A stretch of DNA of 10,656 nt from an uncultured Bacteroidales bacterium (GCA_937890845.1 CALADR010000103.1:1-10656), one strand, 5' to 3'. Positions 1 through 7,751 are shown, counted from the stretch's first letter. Notes: a model not told the origin generated them from the letters alone. A program made the numbers and translations.

Positions 1-1180
1 ACTGGGCATGGCTGCTTATGACAAGGGTATTGCTCTTGCTGACGTGACTCAAATCTTTTTTGAGCCATTCCAGCTGTTCGTCAGTAACCTTATCAACATA
101 CGAAGTCGCACCTGTTCCGTCATTGGTATTGTAAATATTGTCCAGAACGACATAGTGCACATTACCAATATTGAAAGAATAATATGTAGGCCCCAGCGCA
201 GCCTTGTATTTTACCACTGTCTCCGTATCACCTACAGGATATGCCCCCTTCTTTCCCATTTCATGGTCATGGTTTCCTATCGTATGGAATACAGCAAGAT
301 TTTCAAGCTGGGATATATCCATTACATAATTGTTGAACATGTATGAGTTCGTGTACCAGAAACTGTCAAATGTCATATCTCCTAAAGTAAGAGCATAGAC
401 AGGTACGTCTGTCTTTGCAGTAAGTCCGTTCACATCGGCAATGAAATCCTTGAACTGGAGCAAATCCCTGTTAGACCTGTTCGCAAGGTGCATATCCCCG
501 AAGACAAGCATCCTGTGCCTGGTCTGGTCAGGCGACTTCTTCAACTCGAAATCAATTCTTTCAGTGACTTTATCCGGCTGAGTGAAATGCTTGAAAAATA
601 CAGGTATCGCACCAGTCCGGAAACATTCATATCCTGAAGGAACTGAAATAAATACATATCCGTGCCCCTTGTCCGAATCAAGATAGTAAAACCCGTTTGC
701 ATCAGTAACAGTAACCTGACATCCGTCACTTACAACAACTCCCTGTAACGGCTGCCCGCCGACATGAACGACACCCTTGACATTCTTTCCTTTGATATCA
801 GGTACGTCTCCGTCAATGATAATAGCAATATATGTAGTCCCGAGCTTCTTTTTCTTTTCCCCTCGTTTCAAGATAATATTATAGGCACCGCTTTTCAAGT
901 CATCCGGAATAACAAACGAAAACTTACTCTCGCTGACGATACTGACAGCGACATCTGTACTATATGAGGTACTTGAAATATTTATCAGGTCATCTTTTTC
1001 TATGCCTTTAGCCCAACATTCAACGGCATCACCGTTCTTTGCCACTATTTCAGACGGTATGGTAATACCTGAGATACCTAGGATATCAGCCTCTGATCCC
1101 TGATCTGAAATGTTATTCTTTGAACATCCTACAGGAAACAGCAGGACCAATGCTGCAAGTATTTTAATAAAATATCTCAT
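1..1180 (-). CDS. Lipoprotein calcineurin-like metallophosphoesterase (3' end cut by window edge)
   Basis: Predicted secreted metal-dependent phosphoesterase; 393 codons are visible and the C-terminus lies outside the window. The N-terminus is a lipoprotein signal (hydrophobic residues 7-17, then PVGC with Cys19). Residues about 30-122 form a beta-rich, Ig-like-looking region that I cannot assign. Residues about 128-190 resemble the MetallophosN beta domain (GVVHVGGQPLQGVVV, then TDANGFYYL). The catalytic domain starts near residue 224 and shows the metal-binding motifs in order: D229-M-H231, G267-D268, G302-N-H-D305 and a late H391 in SSHAQ. The stretch around GPTYYSFNIGNVHYVVLD (330-347) is typical of the family. 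The family usually continues into a MetallophosC domain, expected beyond position 1. The ATG lies 1 bp after the susD stop codon and has AGGA 7 nt upstream, so it is the last visible gene of the susC-susD transcript. The natural substrate is unknown. Its place next to SusD suggests it removes phosphate from, or splits a phosphodiester in, the imported ligand. Confidence 0.9.
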   Translation of the reverse strand, partial: MRYFIKILAALVLLFPVGCSKNNISDQGSEADILGISGITIPSEIVAKNGDAVECWAKGIEKDDLINISSTSYSTDVAVSIVSESKFSFVIPDDLKSGAYNIILKRGEKKKKLGTTYIAIIIDGDVPDIKGKNVKGVVHVGGQPLQGVVVSDGCQVTVTDANGFYYLDSDKGHGYVFISVPSGYECFRTGAIPVFFKHFTQPDKVTERIDFELKKSPDQTRHRMLVFGDMHLANRSNRDLLQFKDFIADVNGLTAKTDVPVYALTLGDMTFDSFWYTNSYMFNNYVMDISQLENLAVFHTIGNHDHEMGKKGAYPVGDTETVVKYKAALGPTYYSFNIGNVHYVVLDNIYNTNDGTGATSYVDKVTDEQLEWLKKDLSHVSKSNTLVISSHAQ

Positions 1181-1181
1181 A

Positions 1182-2825
1182 TCAATATCCTATATTTTGC
1201 ACAAGGTTAGGATTTGCATCAAGTTCTGCCTGAAGAATTGGCAAATGCAATCTTCTCGGGACATCGAATTCTCCCCTCACTTCTATCAGCCGGTCTTCTC
1301 TTTTTGCATTCACATCAATAACAGCTCTGCGATCCGGATCAGGTTCATTCATATCAACAGTACCGCAAGAGCGCAGCAAATCACCTGGAAGGACAGTTTC
1401 CGCCACCTTTCTGCCAGTCTTGTTTCCAGATGCATCATATTCATCCCAACGTACAATATCCTCATAGCGGAAGCCTTCTCCGGCAAGTTCAATTGTCCTT
1501 TCTCTGCGGACAAGTTCCCTGACTTCAGCCTGGGTATCATATCTGGACCTGTCAACAGCTATATGACCTCTTGTAATCCTTATTTTGTCCACAATATCCA
1601 GGGCTTCAGTAAGTTTGTTCAGTTCAGCATATGCTTCGGCTTCAGATATTAGCACTTCTCCATAGCGGAAAACTATAGGGCAAAGGCTGTCATCCCTCAA
1701 TGAAACAGAATACTGTCCGGGACCAGGCCATGCGTATTTGGCAAAAATATATCCTGTTTTAGACGCATTGTCTGCAGCATTGTAATAATCAGCATTAGCC
1801 TTGCCTCCGATTGTCTTATCCAATGTATTGAGGATTCTATTCTTGTCATTCTTGCCTACCCAGTCAAGACCTGAATACAGAACTGTCTTTTTCAGTCTAG
1901 GATCCCTTCCGGCAAACGGATGCACCGGATCGTATCCGGACCCTTCATCAGTAATAAGCTTTCCGTTTTTCATTTCGAACATATTGACAAGATTGTCTGT
2001 CGGGACACATGTAGCCCAGCCTCCGTCAGCATTATTGAAATGACGTATTGCGCAATTATACTTGTAAGTTACAGCAACCTGTTCGTACGTAGCAATTATT
2101 TCCTTCGAATTCTGGCCTGCTATTGAAAACATTCCCAAAAAATCAGGATCAAGTTCATACTGGTTAAGAGCTTTGATTTTCTCCGCATTGTCAATTACAG
2201 CCTCCCAGTTTCCCCAATAAAGATTGAACCTTACAAGCATTGCCAGCACAGCCCCTTTAGCTATACGCCCCTTTGCAGCTGGTTTTTCATTGATATCAAT
2301 TCCGGCATGAAAACCGGATGGCAGCAAATCGGTATCAGTATCCGGAACAAAATCCATAAGTACGGCATCTCCATACCAGTTGGACAACAATGCGTGGCTA
2401 TACCCTCGTATAGCGCGTGCCTGTCCCAGGACATCTCCCATCTGCTCGTCCGTAATCTTGTCTGAAGGAACGCGATGGACATTTTCAATTACAAAATTGC
2501 ACCTTCTGATGGTTTCGTACTGCTTCCATTTGTTCGGTGCAGCAGAAGCGGAAAGACTGCCTTTTGCAACATCCCTCATATTACCGGCATTAGAATAATT
2601 GAAGCCTATGTCAGAATATGCATCCTCATAAAACATAGAGACTCCTCCCTGGTCATTGGCATACCACCAGTTATAGCAGGCAGCCAATGCCGAATACGCA
2701 TCATCTGCATCATTCCAGAAAGATTCCGATGTAAGACGGTCTTTCGGTGAAAGGTCAAAAAAGCCTTTGCAGGAAGTCAGGGCCATAGCCATGACTGCTG
2801 CTGTAAATATAAATGTTCTTTTCAT
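1182..2825 (-). CDS. SusD/RagB-family outer-membrane nutrient-binding lipoprotein
   Basis: Surface-exposed lipoprotein that captures a ligand, usually a glycan, and forms a lid over its SusC partner. From the chosen ATG it is 547 residues, normal for the family. Residues 1-19 are a lipoprotein signal ending in the lipobox LTSC (Cys19). The N-terminal half carries the helical SusD-like repeats, with FWNDADDAYSALAACYNWWY near residues 37-56 and GQARAIRGYSHALLSNWYGD near 134-153. The C-terminal half is the SusD_RagB domain: VFRYGEVLISEAEAYAELN, then the RRERTIELAGEGFRYEDIVRW block, then the terminal LPILQAELDANPNLVQNIGY, which matches the usual family ending. The open frame extends two codons further to a TTG at 2831, but ATG at 2825 is preferred because it gives a standard MKRTF signal start. 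There is no Shine-Dalgarno sequence. It begins 12 bp after the susC stop and ends 1 bp before the phosphoesterase start, so all three are probably cotranscribed. The ligand cannot be read from the sequence. Confidence 0.97.
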   Translation of the reverse strand: MKRTFIFTAAVMAMALTSCKGFFDLSPKDRLTSESFWNDADDAYSALAACYNWWYANDQGGVSMFYEDAYSDIGFNYSNAGNMRDVAKGSLSASAAPNKWKQYETIRRCNFVIENVHRVPSDKITDEQMGDVLGQARAIRGYSHALLSNWYGDAVLMDFVPDTDTDLLPSGFHAGIDINEKPAAKGRIAKGAVLAMLVRFNLYWGNWEAVIDNAEKIKALNQYELDPDFLGMFSIAGQNSKEIIATYEQVAVTYKYNCAIRHFNNADGGWATCVPTDNLVNMFEMKNGKLITDEGSGYDPVHPFAGRDPRLKKTVLYSGLDWVGKNDKNRILNTLDKTIGGKANADYYNAADNASKTGYIFAKYAWPGPGQYSVSLRDDSLCPIVFRYGEVLISEAEAYAELNKLTEALDIVDKIRITRGHIAVDRSRYDTQAEVRELVRRERTIELAGEGFRYEDIVRWDEYDASGNKTGRKVAETVLPGDLLRSCGTVDMNEPDPDRRAVIDVNAKREDRLIEVRGEFDVPRRLHLPILQAELDANPNLVQNIGY

Positions 2826-2837
2826 TTTCAATTCAGT

Positions 2838-5800
2838 TTAGAATGTAATGTTCAAGCCTATGGAATGTGTCCTGCTAGACGGATAATACTCGATGTCACC
2901 GGAAGGGACTTCAGGATCTACATTAAAAGGCAGTGAATCAAATGTGCAGAGATTTTCACCTGCATAATAGATCTGCACCTTGTCTATTCCTATTTTTCTT
3001 GTAATCTTATTTGGAAGCGTATATGAGAAATTGACAGACTTAAGTCTGAGATAACTGGTATTTCTGCACCAGAAATCCGAATAAACCTTAGACGGTGAAC
3101 TTACCGAATCCGTGTTCTTGAAAGCCCTCGGCCATGTAGCATTAGGATTTTCCGGAGTCCAGGCATCCAGCCAATTGGTCGAAGGATGGGAAGTGTCTCC
3201 TCCGAAATAACCTACGACATTGGTTCCGAAATATCTGCAGACATCCGCCGCTCCCTGAAAAAACAACGAAAGATCAAATCCTTTCCAGCCAACATTGACA
3301 GATGCGGCATAAGTATGGACCGGAAATCTGGAATCTGTCACGATTCTGTCATCAGGAGTTATCTTTCCGTCTCCGTCTGTATCGACAATCCGAAGGTCTC
3401 CGCCTTTGTACTGCACTTTGAACGGGTTGCCGAAAAGATGTTCATACTCTTCAGCCTCCTCATCGCTTTTGAATACCCCGTTTGTTTTGTAGACATAGAA
3501 TGCCCCGTAAGACTCCCCTACTTTGTTTATAGAATATCCGCTGACCATTTCATCCACTCCGGCCAAATCCAGAATAGTATTCTTGTTATATGACCAGTTT
3601 GCATTCAGTCCGAGACGCCATCCGTTGCTGAAATCATGGTGCCATCCTAGGGCAAGTTCCACACCCTTGTTTACCATAGAGCCTCTGTTGTCCTGAAAAG
3701 TCCCGGATATCCCAAATGTCCAGGGTACAGAGATATCCATTATTATATCTGTAGTAAGACGGTTGTAATAATCTGCACTGAATGTGAAATCCTTCAGGAA
3801 TGTCATGTCCAGTCCGAATCCGTATGTCCTGGATTTTTCCCAGGTAATGGAATTGACTTTATGATCAACCACCGTTATACCTGTATTCACCACCCCTCCG
3901 AAAGGAAAGTTCTTGCCTATGTACAATGTAGGAAGATATGGGAAATAGTCATCAGCCACTGCATTCTGATTTCCGAGCCGTCCCCACGAAGCCCTTACCT
4001 TCATATTCTGTATATACGGCTTTGCCGCATCCATCCACCCCTCTTCTGAAATCCTCCATCCGGCGGAAAAAGACGGGAAATACCCCCAGCGGAAACCTTT
4101 GGCAAAACGGGAAGAGGCATCTGACCTGAAATTGGCTTCAAAAAGATACCTCCCTTTATAGTCATAATTCAAGCGGCCGAAATACGACATCAGTGCCAAT
4201 GCCCGCGTATATCCGCTATTCTTCATTGTCTCTGAATCACCTGCATTCATATCGGTCAGGTTCGTATTGACAAATCCTTCCCTTGAAGCCGAAAGATTGG
4301 AATAATCGTATCTTTCGATATTGTATCCCAGCATTACTTTCAGTGTATGGGAAGATGCGAATGTCCTGCTGTAATTCAGAAACAAATCCAGTGTCTTTCT
4401 CTCCCAGTTCGCCTTTGTCTCTGTCAGTTTTGTCGGCCCGTGGAAATACGTCTCGTCATATCTCACTTCTTTCCGGTAATCCTTTGTCAATGACAAATTA
4501 GAAATATATGCACCCTGTACGGTGAACTTCAGATCCTTGATTATATTGTAGTCCAGTGCCGCCATACCGGAAAAATTACGTTTCCCGTATCTTGTACGTG
4601 TATCGGCTTCCAGCCATGCCAACGGGTTTCCGTCTGTAATATATCCGTATGTCCCGTCACTTTTCTTGTCCGGTATCCAAGGAGCTATCCTGTTTGCCGT
4701 CAGGATAAGCATGTGCATATCCCCGCGATAGGACGCGTTCGGACGCGAGTAGTTATTGTTGAGAAAAGCCAGATTGGCTCTGAAATTGAACTTCTTAGAT
4801 AACCTGACATCGAAATTGGCCCTAATATTGAACTGCTGCCTGTCAGAATTCTTTAGTGTTCCCTGCTGATTAAGATATCCTCCGGAAAACATATATTTTA
4901 TATTTTCCGTACCACCAGACACTGTAATATTGTGCTTATGGGCTATTCCTGTACGGTAAATCAGACCTGTCCAGTCAACATCAGGATGATTGTCCGGATC
5001 AGATCCGTTTCTGAAAGCCTCCAGATCCTCATCTGTAAACTGCGGGCTTATCCCTTCTCTCTTGTCCAGGTCATTCATCAGTCTCGCATAATCATAAGAA
5101 GAGAGTCTTTCCACCAATGTACTTACATTTGAAAAACTCACATTTCCGCTATATGAAACTTTAGGAGCACCTTTGCTACCTCGCTTTGTCGTTATAAGTA
5201 TGACGCCATTTGACGCTTTGGAACCATAAATAGCAGCTGAAGCAGCATCTTTCAGGACAGATATGCTTTCTATCTCGTTAGGATCTATCTGATTTATAGT
5301 ACCTGTTTCAATACCATCAACAAGGACATATGGGCTCGACGAGTTCAATGTTCCCACGCCCCTGATGCGTATAGTGGAACCGTCATTTCCAGGCTCTCCC
5401 GAACCCTGCGTTACCATAAGTCCAGGAGTCAGTCCCTGTAGTGCACTTGAGATATTGGCAGAAGGCCTGTCTGTAATTTCTGAATTGGTTACAGTAGCTA
5501 CGGATCCGGTAAGATTGACTCTGGTCTGGGTTCCATATCCCACGACCACCACTTCCTCCAGAAGATTCGTATCTTCTGCCAAGATTATATTCAGGATATC
5601 AGAATCACCTACTGTAATAGTTTTGGATTTGTAACCTATTGAAGTTACTGTCAATACTGTAGTCTCAGAAACATTGTCAAGAATATAGTTTCCTTCCATA
5701 TCTGTGGTCGTCCCTATGTTGGTTCCCTGAACCATAACAGCGGCTCCTATAACCGGCATACCGAATGAATCCACGACCCTGCCCCTTATATTGCGGGCCA

Positions 5801-6122
5801 CAATTTTAGAATCCTTCCCTAAAGCCTCTCTTTTTGTCAGATAAATCTTTGATCCCTTTATATCATAAGCGATATCTGATTCCCTAAAAAGTTTTTCAAG
5901 AGCAGAGGCCAAATCCTCGTTTTTTACATTTAAGGAAAAAATCACAGACGGATCGACCGGCGGCTGTGAATAATAAAAGGAAAAACCTGTCTGGGATGAA
6001 ATATCATCCAAAATTTTTTCCAGACACACCTGTCTGGCATCAACCGTTATTTTCTGGGCCTGCGCAACTAAACCCGTACCTAAAATAACAATTGCAGTCA
6101 AAAATAGTTTTTTTAGTTTCAT
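2838..6122 (-). CDS. SusC/RagA-family TonB-linked outer-membrane transporter with STN signalling domain
   Basis: TonB-dependent outer-membrane channel that imports ligand delivered by the adjacent SusD lipoprotein. Length 1094 residues. Signal peptide 1-22, predicted cut after AQA. Residues about 23-97 form an STN domain (SLNVKNEDLASALEKLF), the part that in this class contacts a FecR-type anti-sigma factor. Residues about 112-182 form a carboxypeptidase-regulatory-like beta domain (GRVVDSFGMPVIGAAVMVQG). EEVVVVGYG at 189-197 is the usual TonB-box-like segment. The plug, about 203-315, contains the family signature from RGVGTLNSSSPYVLVDG to KDAASAAIYGSKASNGVILITTKRG. The remainder is a 22-strand-type beta barrel ending in an aromatic residue (NITF). 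DTDGDGKITPDD at 914-925 is an EF-hand-like acidic loop common in SusC proteins. The ATG at 6122 has an AT-rich leader and no Shine-Dalgarno sequence. The STN domain together with the sigma/anti-sigma pair immediately upstream implies ligand-induced expression. Confidence 0.97.
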   Translation of the reverse strand: MKLKKLFLTAIVILGTGLVAQAQKITVDARQVCLEKILDDISSQTGFSFYYSQPPVDPSVIFSLNVKNEDLASALEKLFRESDIAYDIKGSKIYLTKREALGKDSKIVARNIRGRVVDSFGMPVIGAAVMVQGTNIGTTTDMEGNYILDNVSETTVLTVTSIGYKSKTITVGDSDILNIILAEDTNLLEEVVVVGYGTQTRVNLTGSVATVTNSEITDRPSANISSALQGLTPGLMVTQGSGEPGNDGSTIRIRGVGTLNSSSPYVLVDGIETGTINQIDPNEIESISVLKDAASAAIYGSKASNGVILITTKRGSKGAPKVSYSGNVSFSNVSTLVERLSSYDYARLMNDLDKREGISPQFTDEDLEAFRNGSDPDNHPDVDWTGLIYRTGIAHKHNITVSGGTENIKYMFSGGYLNQQGTLKNSDRQQFNIRANFDVRLSKKFNFRANLAFLNNNYSRPNASYRGDMHMLILTANRIAPWIPDKKSDGTYGYITDGNPLAWLEADTRTRYGKRNFSGMAALDYNIIKDLKFTVQGAYISNLSLTKDYRKEVRYDETYFHGPTKLTETKANWERKTLDLFLNYSRTFASSHTLKVMLGYNIERYDYSNLSASREGFVNTNLTDMNAGDSETMKNSGYTRALALMSYFGRLNYDYKGRYLFEANFRSDASSRFAKGFRWGYFPSFSAGWRISEEGWMDAAKPYIQNMKVRASWGRLGNQNAVADDYFPYLPTLYIGKNFPFGGVVNTGITVVDHKVNSITWEKSRTYGFGLDMTFLKDFTFSADYYNRLTTDIIMDISVPWTFGISGTFQDNRGSMVNKGVELALGWHHDFSNGWRLGLNANWSYNKNTILDLAGVDEMVSGYSINKVGESYGAFYVYKTNGVFKSDEEAEEYEHLFGNPFKVQYKGGDLRIVDTDGDGKITPDDRIVTDSRFPVHTYAASVNVGWKGFDLSLFFQGAADVCRYFGTNVVGYFGGDTSHPSTNWLDAWTPENPNATWPRAFKNTDSVSSPSKVYSDFWCRNTSYLRLKSVNFSYTLPNKITRKIGIDKVQIYYAGENLCTFDSLPFNVDPEVPSGDIEYYPSSRTHSIGLNITF

Positions 6123-6152
6123 TAATTACTATAATTAGTTGTACATCAGAAA

Positions 6153-6174
6153 CTGTCTGAATGTCTCCAGACAG
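6153..6174. repeat. 7-bp inverted repeat / hairpin in susC leader
   Basis: A perfect 7-bp inverted repeat, CTGTCTG at 6153-6159 and CAGACAG at 6168-6174, separated by 8 nt. It lies 30 bp upstream of the susC ATG and 1 bp from the larger inverted repeat. On the transcribed minus strand it is followed only by TTTC, so it is a poor intrinsic terminator. It could be a leader RNA hairpin affecting mRNA stability or translation, or a protein-binding site. Function is not known. Confidence 0.6.
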
Positions 6175-6175
6175 C

Positions 6176-6210
6176 CTTTTATTCATAATAACACATGATA
6201 CGAATAAAAG
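6176..6210. repeat. 9-bp perfect inverted repeat in fecR-susC intergenic region
   Basis: CTTTTATTC at 6176-6184 pairs perfectly with GAATAAAAG at 6202-6210 across a 17-bp spacer, giving a centre-to-centre distance of 26 bp. As RNA the stem could extend by one G-U and two A-U pairs, leaving an 11-nt loop. The spacing would also suit a dimeric regulator contacting the same face of DNA. It overlaps the sequence shared with the sigma-factor leader. It could be an operator, an attenuator stem, or chance in AT-rich DNA. Confidence 0.55.
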
Positions 6211-6217
6211 TGTTAAT
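6188..6217 (-). promoter_or_regulatory. Candidate regulatory site upstream of susC, shared with sigma-factor leader
   Basis: Read on the minus strand, this 30-bp stretch contains in order ATTAACA, TTTT, TCGTAT, CAT and GTGT-T-AT. The same blocks in the same order occur just upstream of the sigma-factor gene (7722-7751). The alignment has 26 identical columns, 1 mismatch and 6 gap columns. If TCGTAT (6198-6203) is a minus-10-like element, transcription would begin near 6190 and give a leader of about 65-70 nt. A Bacteroides-type vegetative promoter is an alternative, with TTTTG near 6219-6223 as the minus-33 element, but the minus-7 match is weak. The role is inferred from repetition and position only. 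Confidence 0.35.
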
Positions 6218-6227
6218 GCAAAACCAA

Positions 6228-7130
6228 TTATTTTTTATAAACTGAAACTTTTTCTCCTTCTATATCGAAAGTCAGATCTGAAATATACTCCATTTCATCC
6301 AGTAAAGATCTCAACGGAAGCTGTGGCGTCTTGAACGTGAATTTTCTTGAATACAGCATTACATCCTCAACAGCAAACTCCACTCCATACCAGCGGCTTA
6401 AAACATCTGTAACCTCCATCAGGCTGGAATTACGAAATGATATTATATTTTTCGTCCACAATGACGCACTTTCAGGATTATCCATCCTGGCAATTGAGAC
6501 TTTACGTGTTATCCTGTCAAAGGACAGTTTTTCAGAAGGACTAATAGAATATTTGAAACCCCCTGCCTCAAATGTCACGTTCCCTTCCAACAGGACTATA
6601 TCGACATTATTCCTTTCCGGATAAGCCTCAATATTGAAAGTTGTTCCGTAAACTCTAAGTTCCGTATCAAAAATATTCACTACAAACGGGCGTTTAGCGT
6701 TCTTTTCCACCTCAAAAAAAGCTTCCCCCTCCAGTTTTATATTTCTTTCTGCAATTCCCCAAAACTGCGGATAAGAAATTTTCGCTCCGGCATTAAGGTA
6801 AACTTTGGTCCCGTCCTGAAACACCATTACTTTCCTTTCTCCCACTCTTGCCGATTCTGTCTTGATGTCAGATTCGGCCCAAAGGGTATGTCCGAGTCTG
6901 GAATCTATATTACGCCACATCAACAGGACAAGCACGGCAGGAACAAGGAAAGCTATGGAATAAAGAATCACCTTCCTCCGTCTTTTGGTTCTGAAAACCT
7001 GATCCATTTTCAGATGCAGATTTTCAAGAATCTCCTCCGAAGGGACATCGTTATCTTGCATAAACCTAATATCCTCAGCTTTTATTTCACTGAGTGCCTG
7101 ATCTATTACTTCTTTGTCTTTTGCCGTCAT
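6228..7130 (-). CDS. FecR-family anti-sigma factor, single-pass inner-membrane protein
   Basis: Membrane-spanning regulator that holds the neighbouring ECF sigma factor inactive until signalled from the outer membrane. Length 300 residues, slightly short of but close to the usual Bacteroidota size. Residues 1-48 are the cytoplasmic sigma-binding part, ending in the basic TKRRRK at 48-53. A single transmembrane helix spans about 54-71 (VILYSIAFLVPAVLVLLM). The periplasmic FecR domain is at about 95-188, with FQDGTKVYLNAGAKISYPQFW, EGEAFFEVEKNAKRPFVV and the later VYGTTFNIEAY and VVLLEGNVTF-like strands. Residues about 230-298 match the DUF4974 region, which resembles an STN fold (FRNSSLMEVTDVLSRWYGVEF). 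The ATG overlaps the sigma-factor stop codon by 4 bp (ATGA), so translation of the two is probably coupled, which favours a fixed ratio. The protein should receive its signal from the STN domain of the SusC transporter that begins 105 bp downstream. Confidence 0.95.
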   Translation of the reverse strand: MTAKDKEVIDQALSEIKAEDIRFMQDNDVPSEEILENLHLKMDQVFRTKRRRKVILYSIAFLVPAVLVLLMWRNIDSRLGHTLWAESDIKTESARVGERKVMVFQDGTKVYLNAGAKISYPQFWGIAERNIKLEGEAFFEVEKNAKRPFVVNIFDTELRVYGTTFNIEAYPERNNVDIVLLEGNVTFEAGGFKYSISPSEKLSFDRITRKVSIARMDNPESASLWTKNIISFRNSSLMEVTDVLSRWYGVEFAVEDVMLYSRKFTFKTPQLPLRSLLDEMEYISDLTFDIEGEKVSVYKK

Positions 7131-7717
7131 AATGAAAATAATAACAAAATTGTCTTCAAATCCTTCATTTTAGTCCTCAAAGCCTTTATAGCCAGCCTAT
7201 AGTGTACTTTCACAGTATTTAGAGACAACCCCATATTTTCAGCTATATCACTATTGCTAACGCCTTTACGCCTTTCTTTTGCAACTACTTTCTGCTGCAC
7301 CGGCAAGCTGTCTATCGCATCATCCAAAAGCGCATGCATCTCCTTTTTGTCAGCAAGGTCAAGTACTTCCGCATTTTCATACATTCCCCTGTCAACAAAC
7401 AGGCTATAATTATTGACAAGCCTTGTCTGATAATTCCTTATATAATTCAGGACCCTGTTTCGGGTCATTGAATACAAATAGCTTTTGAAGTTTATGTCTT
7501 CAGGCAGTAAATCCCCGTGTTCCCAAATCTTCAGAAAAACTTCCTGTATTATATCAGAAGCATCGTCCCTGTTTTTTATAATATTGCAGGCAAATACGAA
7601 TAAATCCCGGTGATACTTCATATAAATGGAATCAAATGCCATCCTGTCGTACTTTTTGATACGACAAAGCAATTCCTTGTCGCACAAGCTGTCCTGCCGA
7701 TCATTATCCTTTCCCAT
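7127..7717 (-). CDS. ECF-type RNA polymerase sigma factor (Bacteroidota FecI-like)
   Basis: Alternative sigma-70-family factor of the extracytoplasmic-function group, 196 residues, normal length. Region 2, for core binding and minus-10 recognition, covers about residues 28-99 and shows YMKYHRDLFVFACNIIKNRDDASDIIQEVFLKIWE and then FKSYLYSMTRNRVLNYIR. Region 4, for minus-35 recognition, covers about 130-182 and shows DSLPVQQKVV followed by the helix-turn-helix SNSDIAENMGLSLNTVKVHY. There is no region 3 or 1.1, as expected for the group. A short hydrophobic tail (TILLLFSL) is common in such factors of this phylum. It starts 33 bp after murA with no visible terminator between them and no Shine-Dalgarno sequence; its stop codon overlaps the fecR-like start. 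Its probable target is the promoter of the susC unit, and perhaps its own, given the sequence blocks shared by the two leaders. Confidence 0.96.
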   Translation of the reverse strand: MGKDNDRQDSLCDKELLCRIKKYDRMAFDSIYMKYHRDLFVFACNIIKNRDDASDIIQEVFLKIWEHGDLLPEDINFKSYLYSMTRNRVLNYIRNYQTRLVNNYSLFVDRGMYENAEVLDLADKKEMHALLDDAIDSLPVQQKVVAKERRKGVSNSDIAENMGLSLNTVKVHYRLAIKALRTKMKDLKTILLLFSL

Positions 7718-7721
7718 CTAT

Positions 7722-7751
7722 ATGACACTTATGAATACGAAAAATGTTAAT
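7722..7751 (-). promoter_or_regulatory. Candidate regulatory site upstream of the ECF sigma gene
   Basis: On the minus strand this stretch holds ATTAACA, TTTT, TCGTAT, CAT and GTGT in the same order as the susC leader site at 6188-6217. Spacing differs by small insertions and deletions. It fills nearly the whole 33-bp gap between murA and the sigma gene and ends 4 nt before the sigma ATG. If it is a promoter, the transcript would have an almost absent leader. If it is an operator, it would affect a transcript reading through from murA. The 9-bp inverted repeat of the susC leader is not present here. Confidence 0.3.

Noticed and set aside
1110..1652. 180-codon open frame on the plus strand
   Set aside because: It lies antisense to the susD 3' end, its translation resembles no family, and the susD frame opposite is unmistakable.
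2826..2831. TTG start two codons before the susD ATG
   Set aside because: The ATG at 2825 gives a standard lipoprotein signal and there is no ribosome-binding site favouring the TTG.
6153..6184. Intrinsic terminator in the fecR-susC gap
   Set aside because: On the coding strand the hairpin is followed by only three T residues. The four-T run lies on the other side, which would serve a plus-strand transcript, and no plus-strand gene is present.
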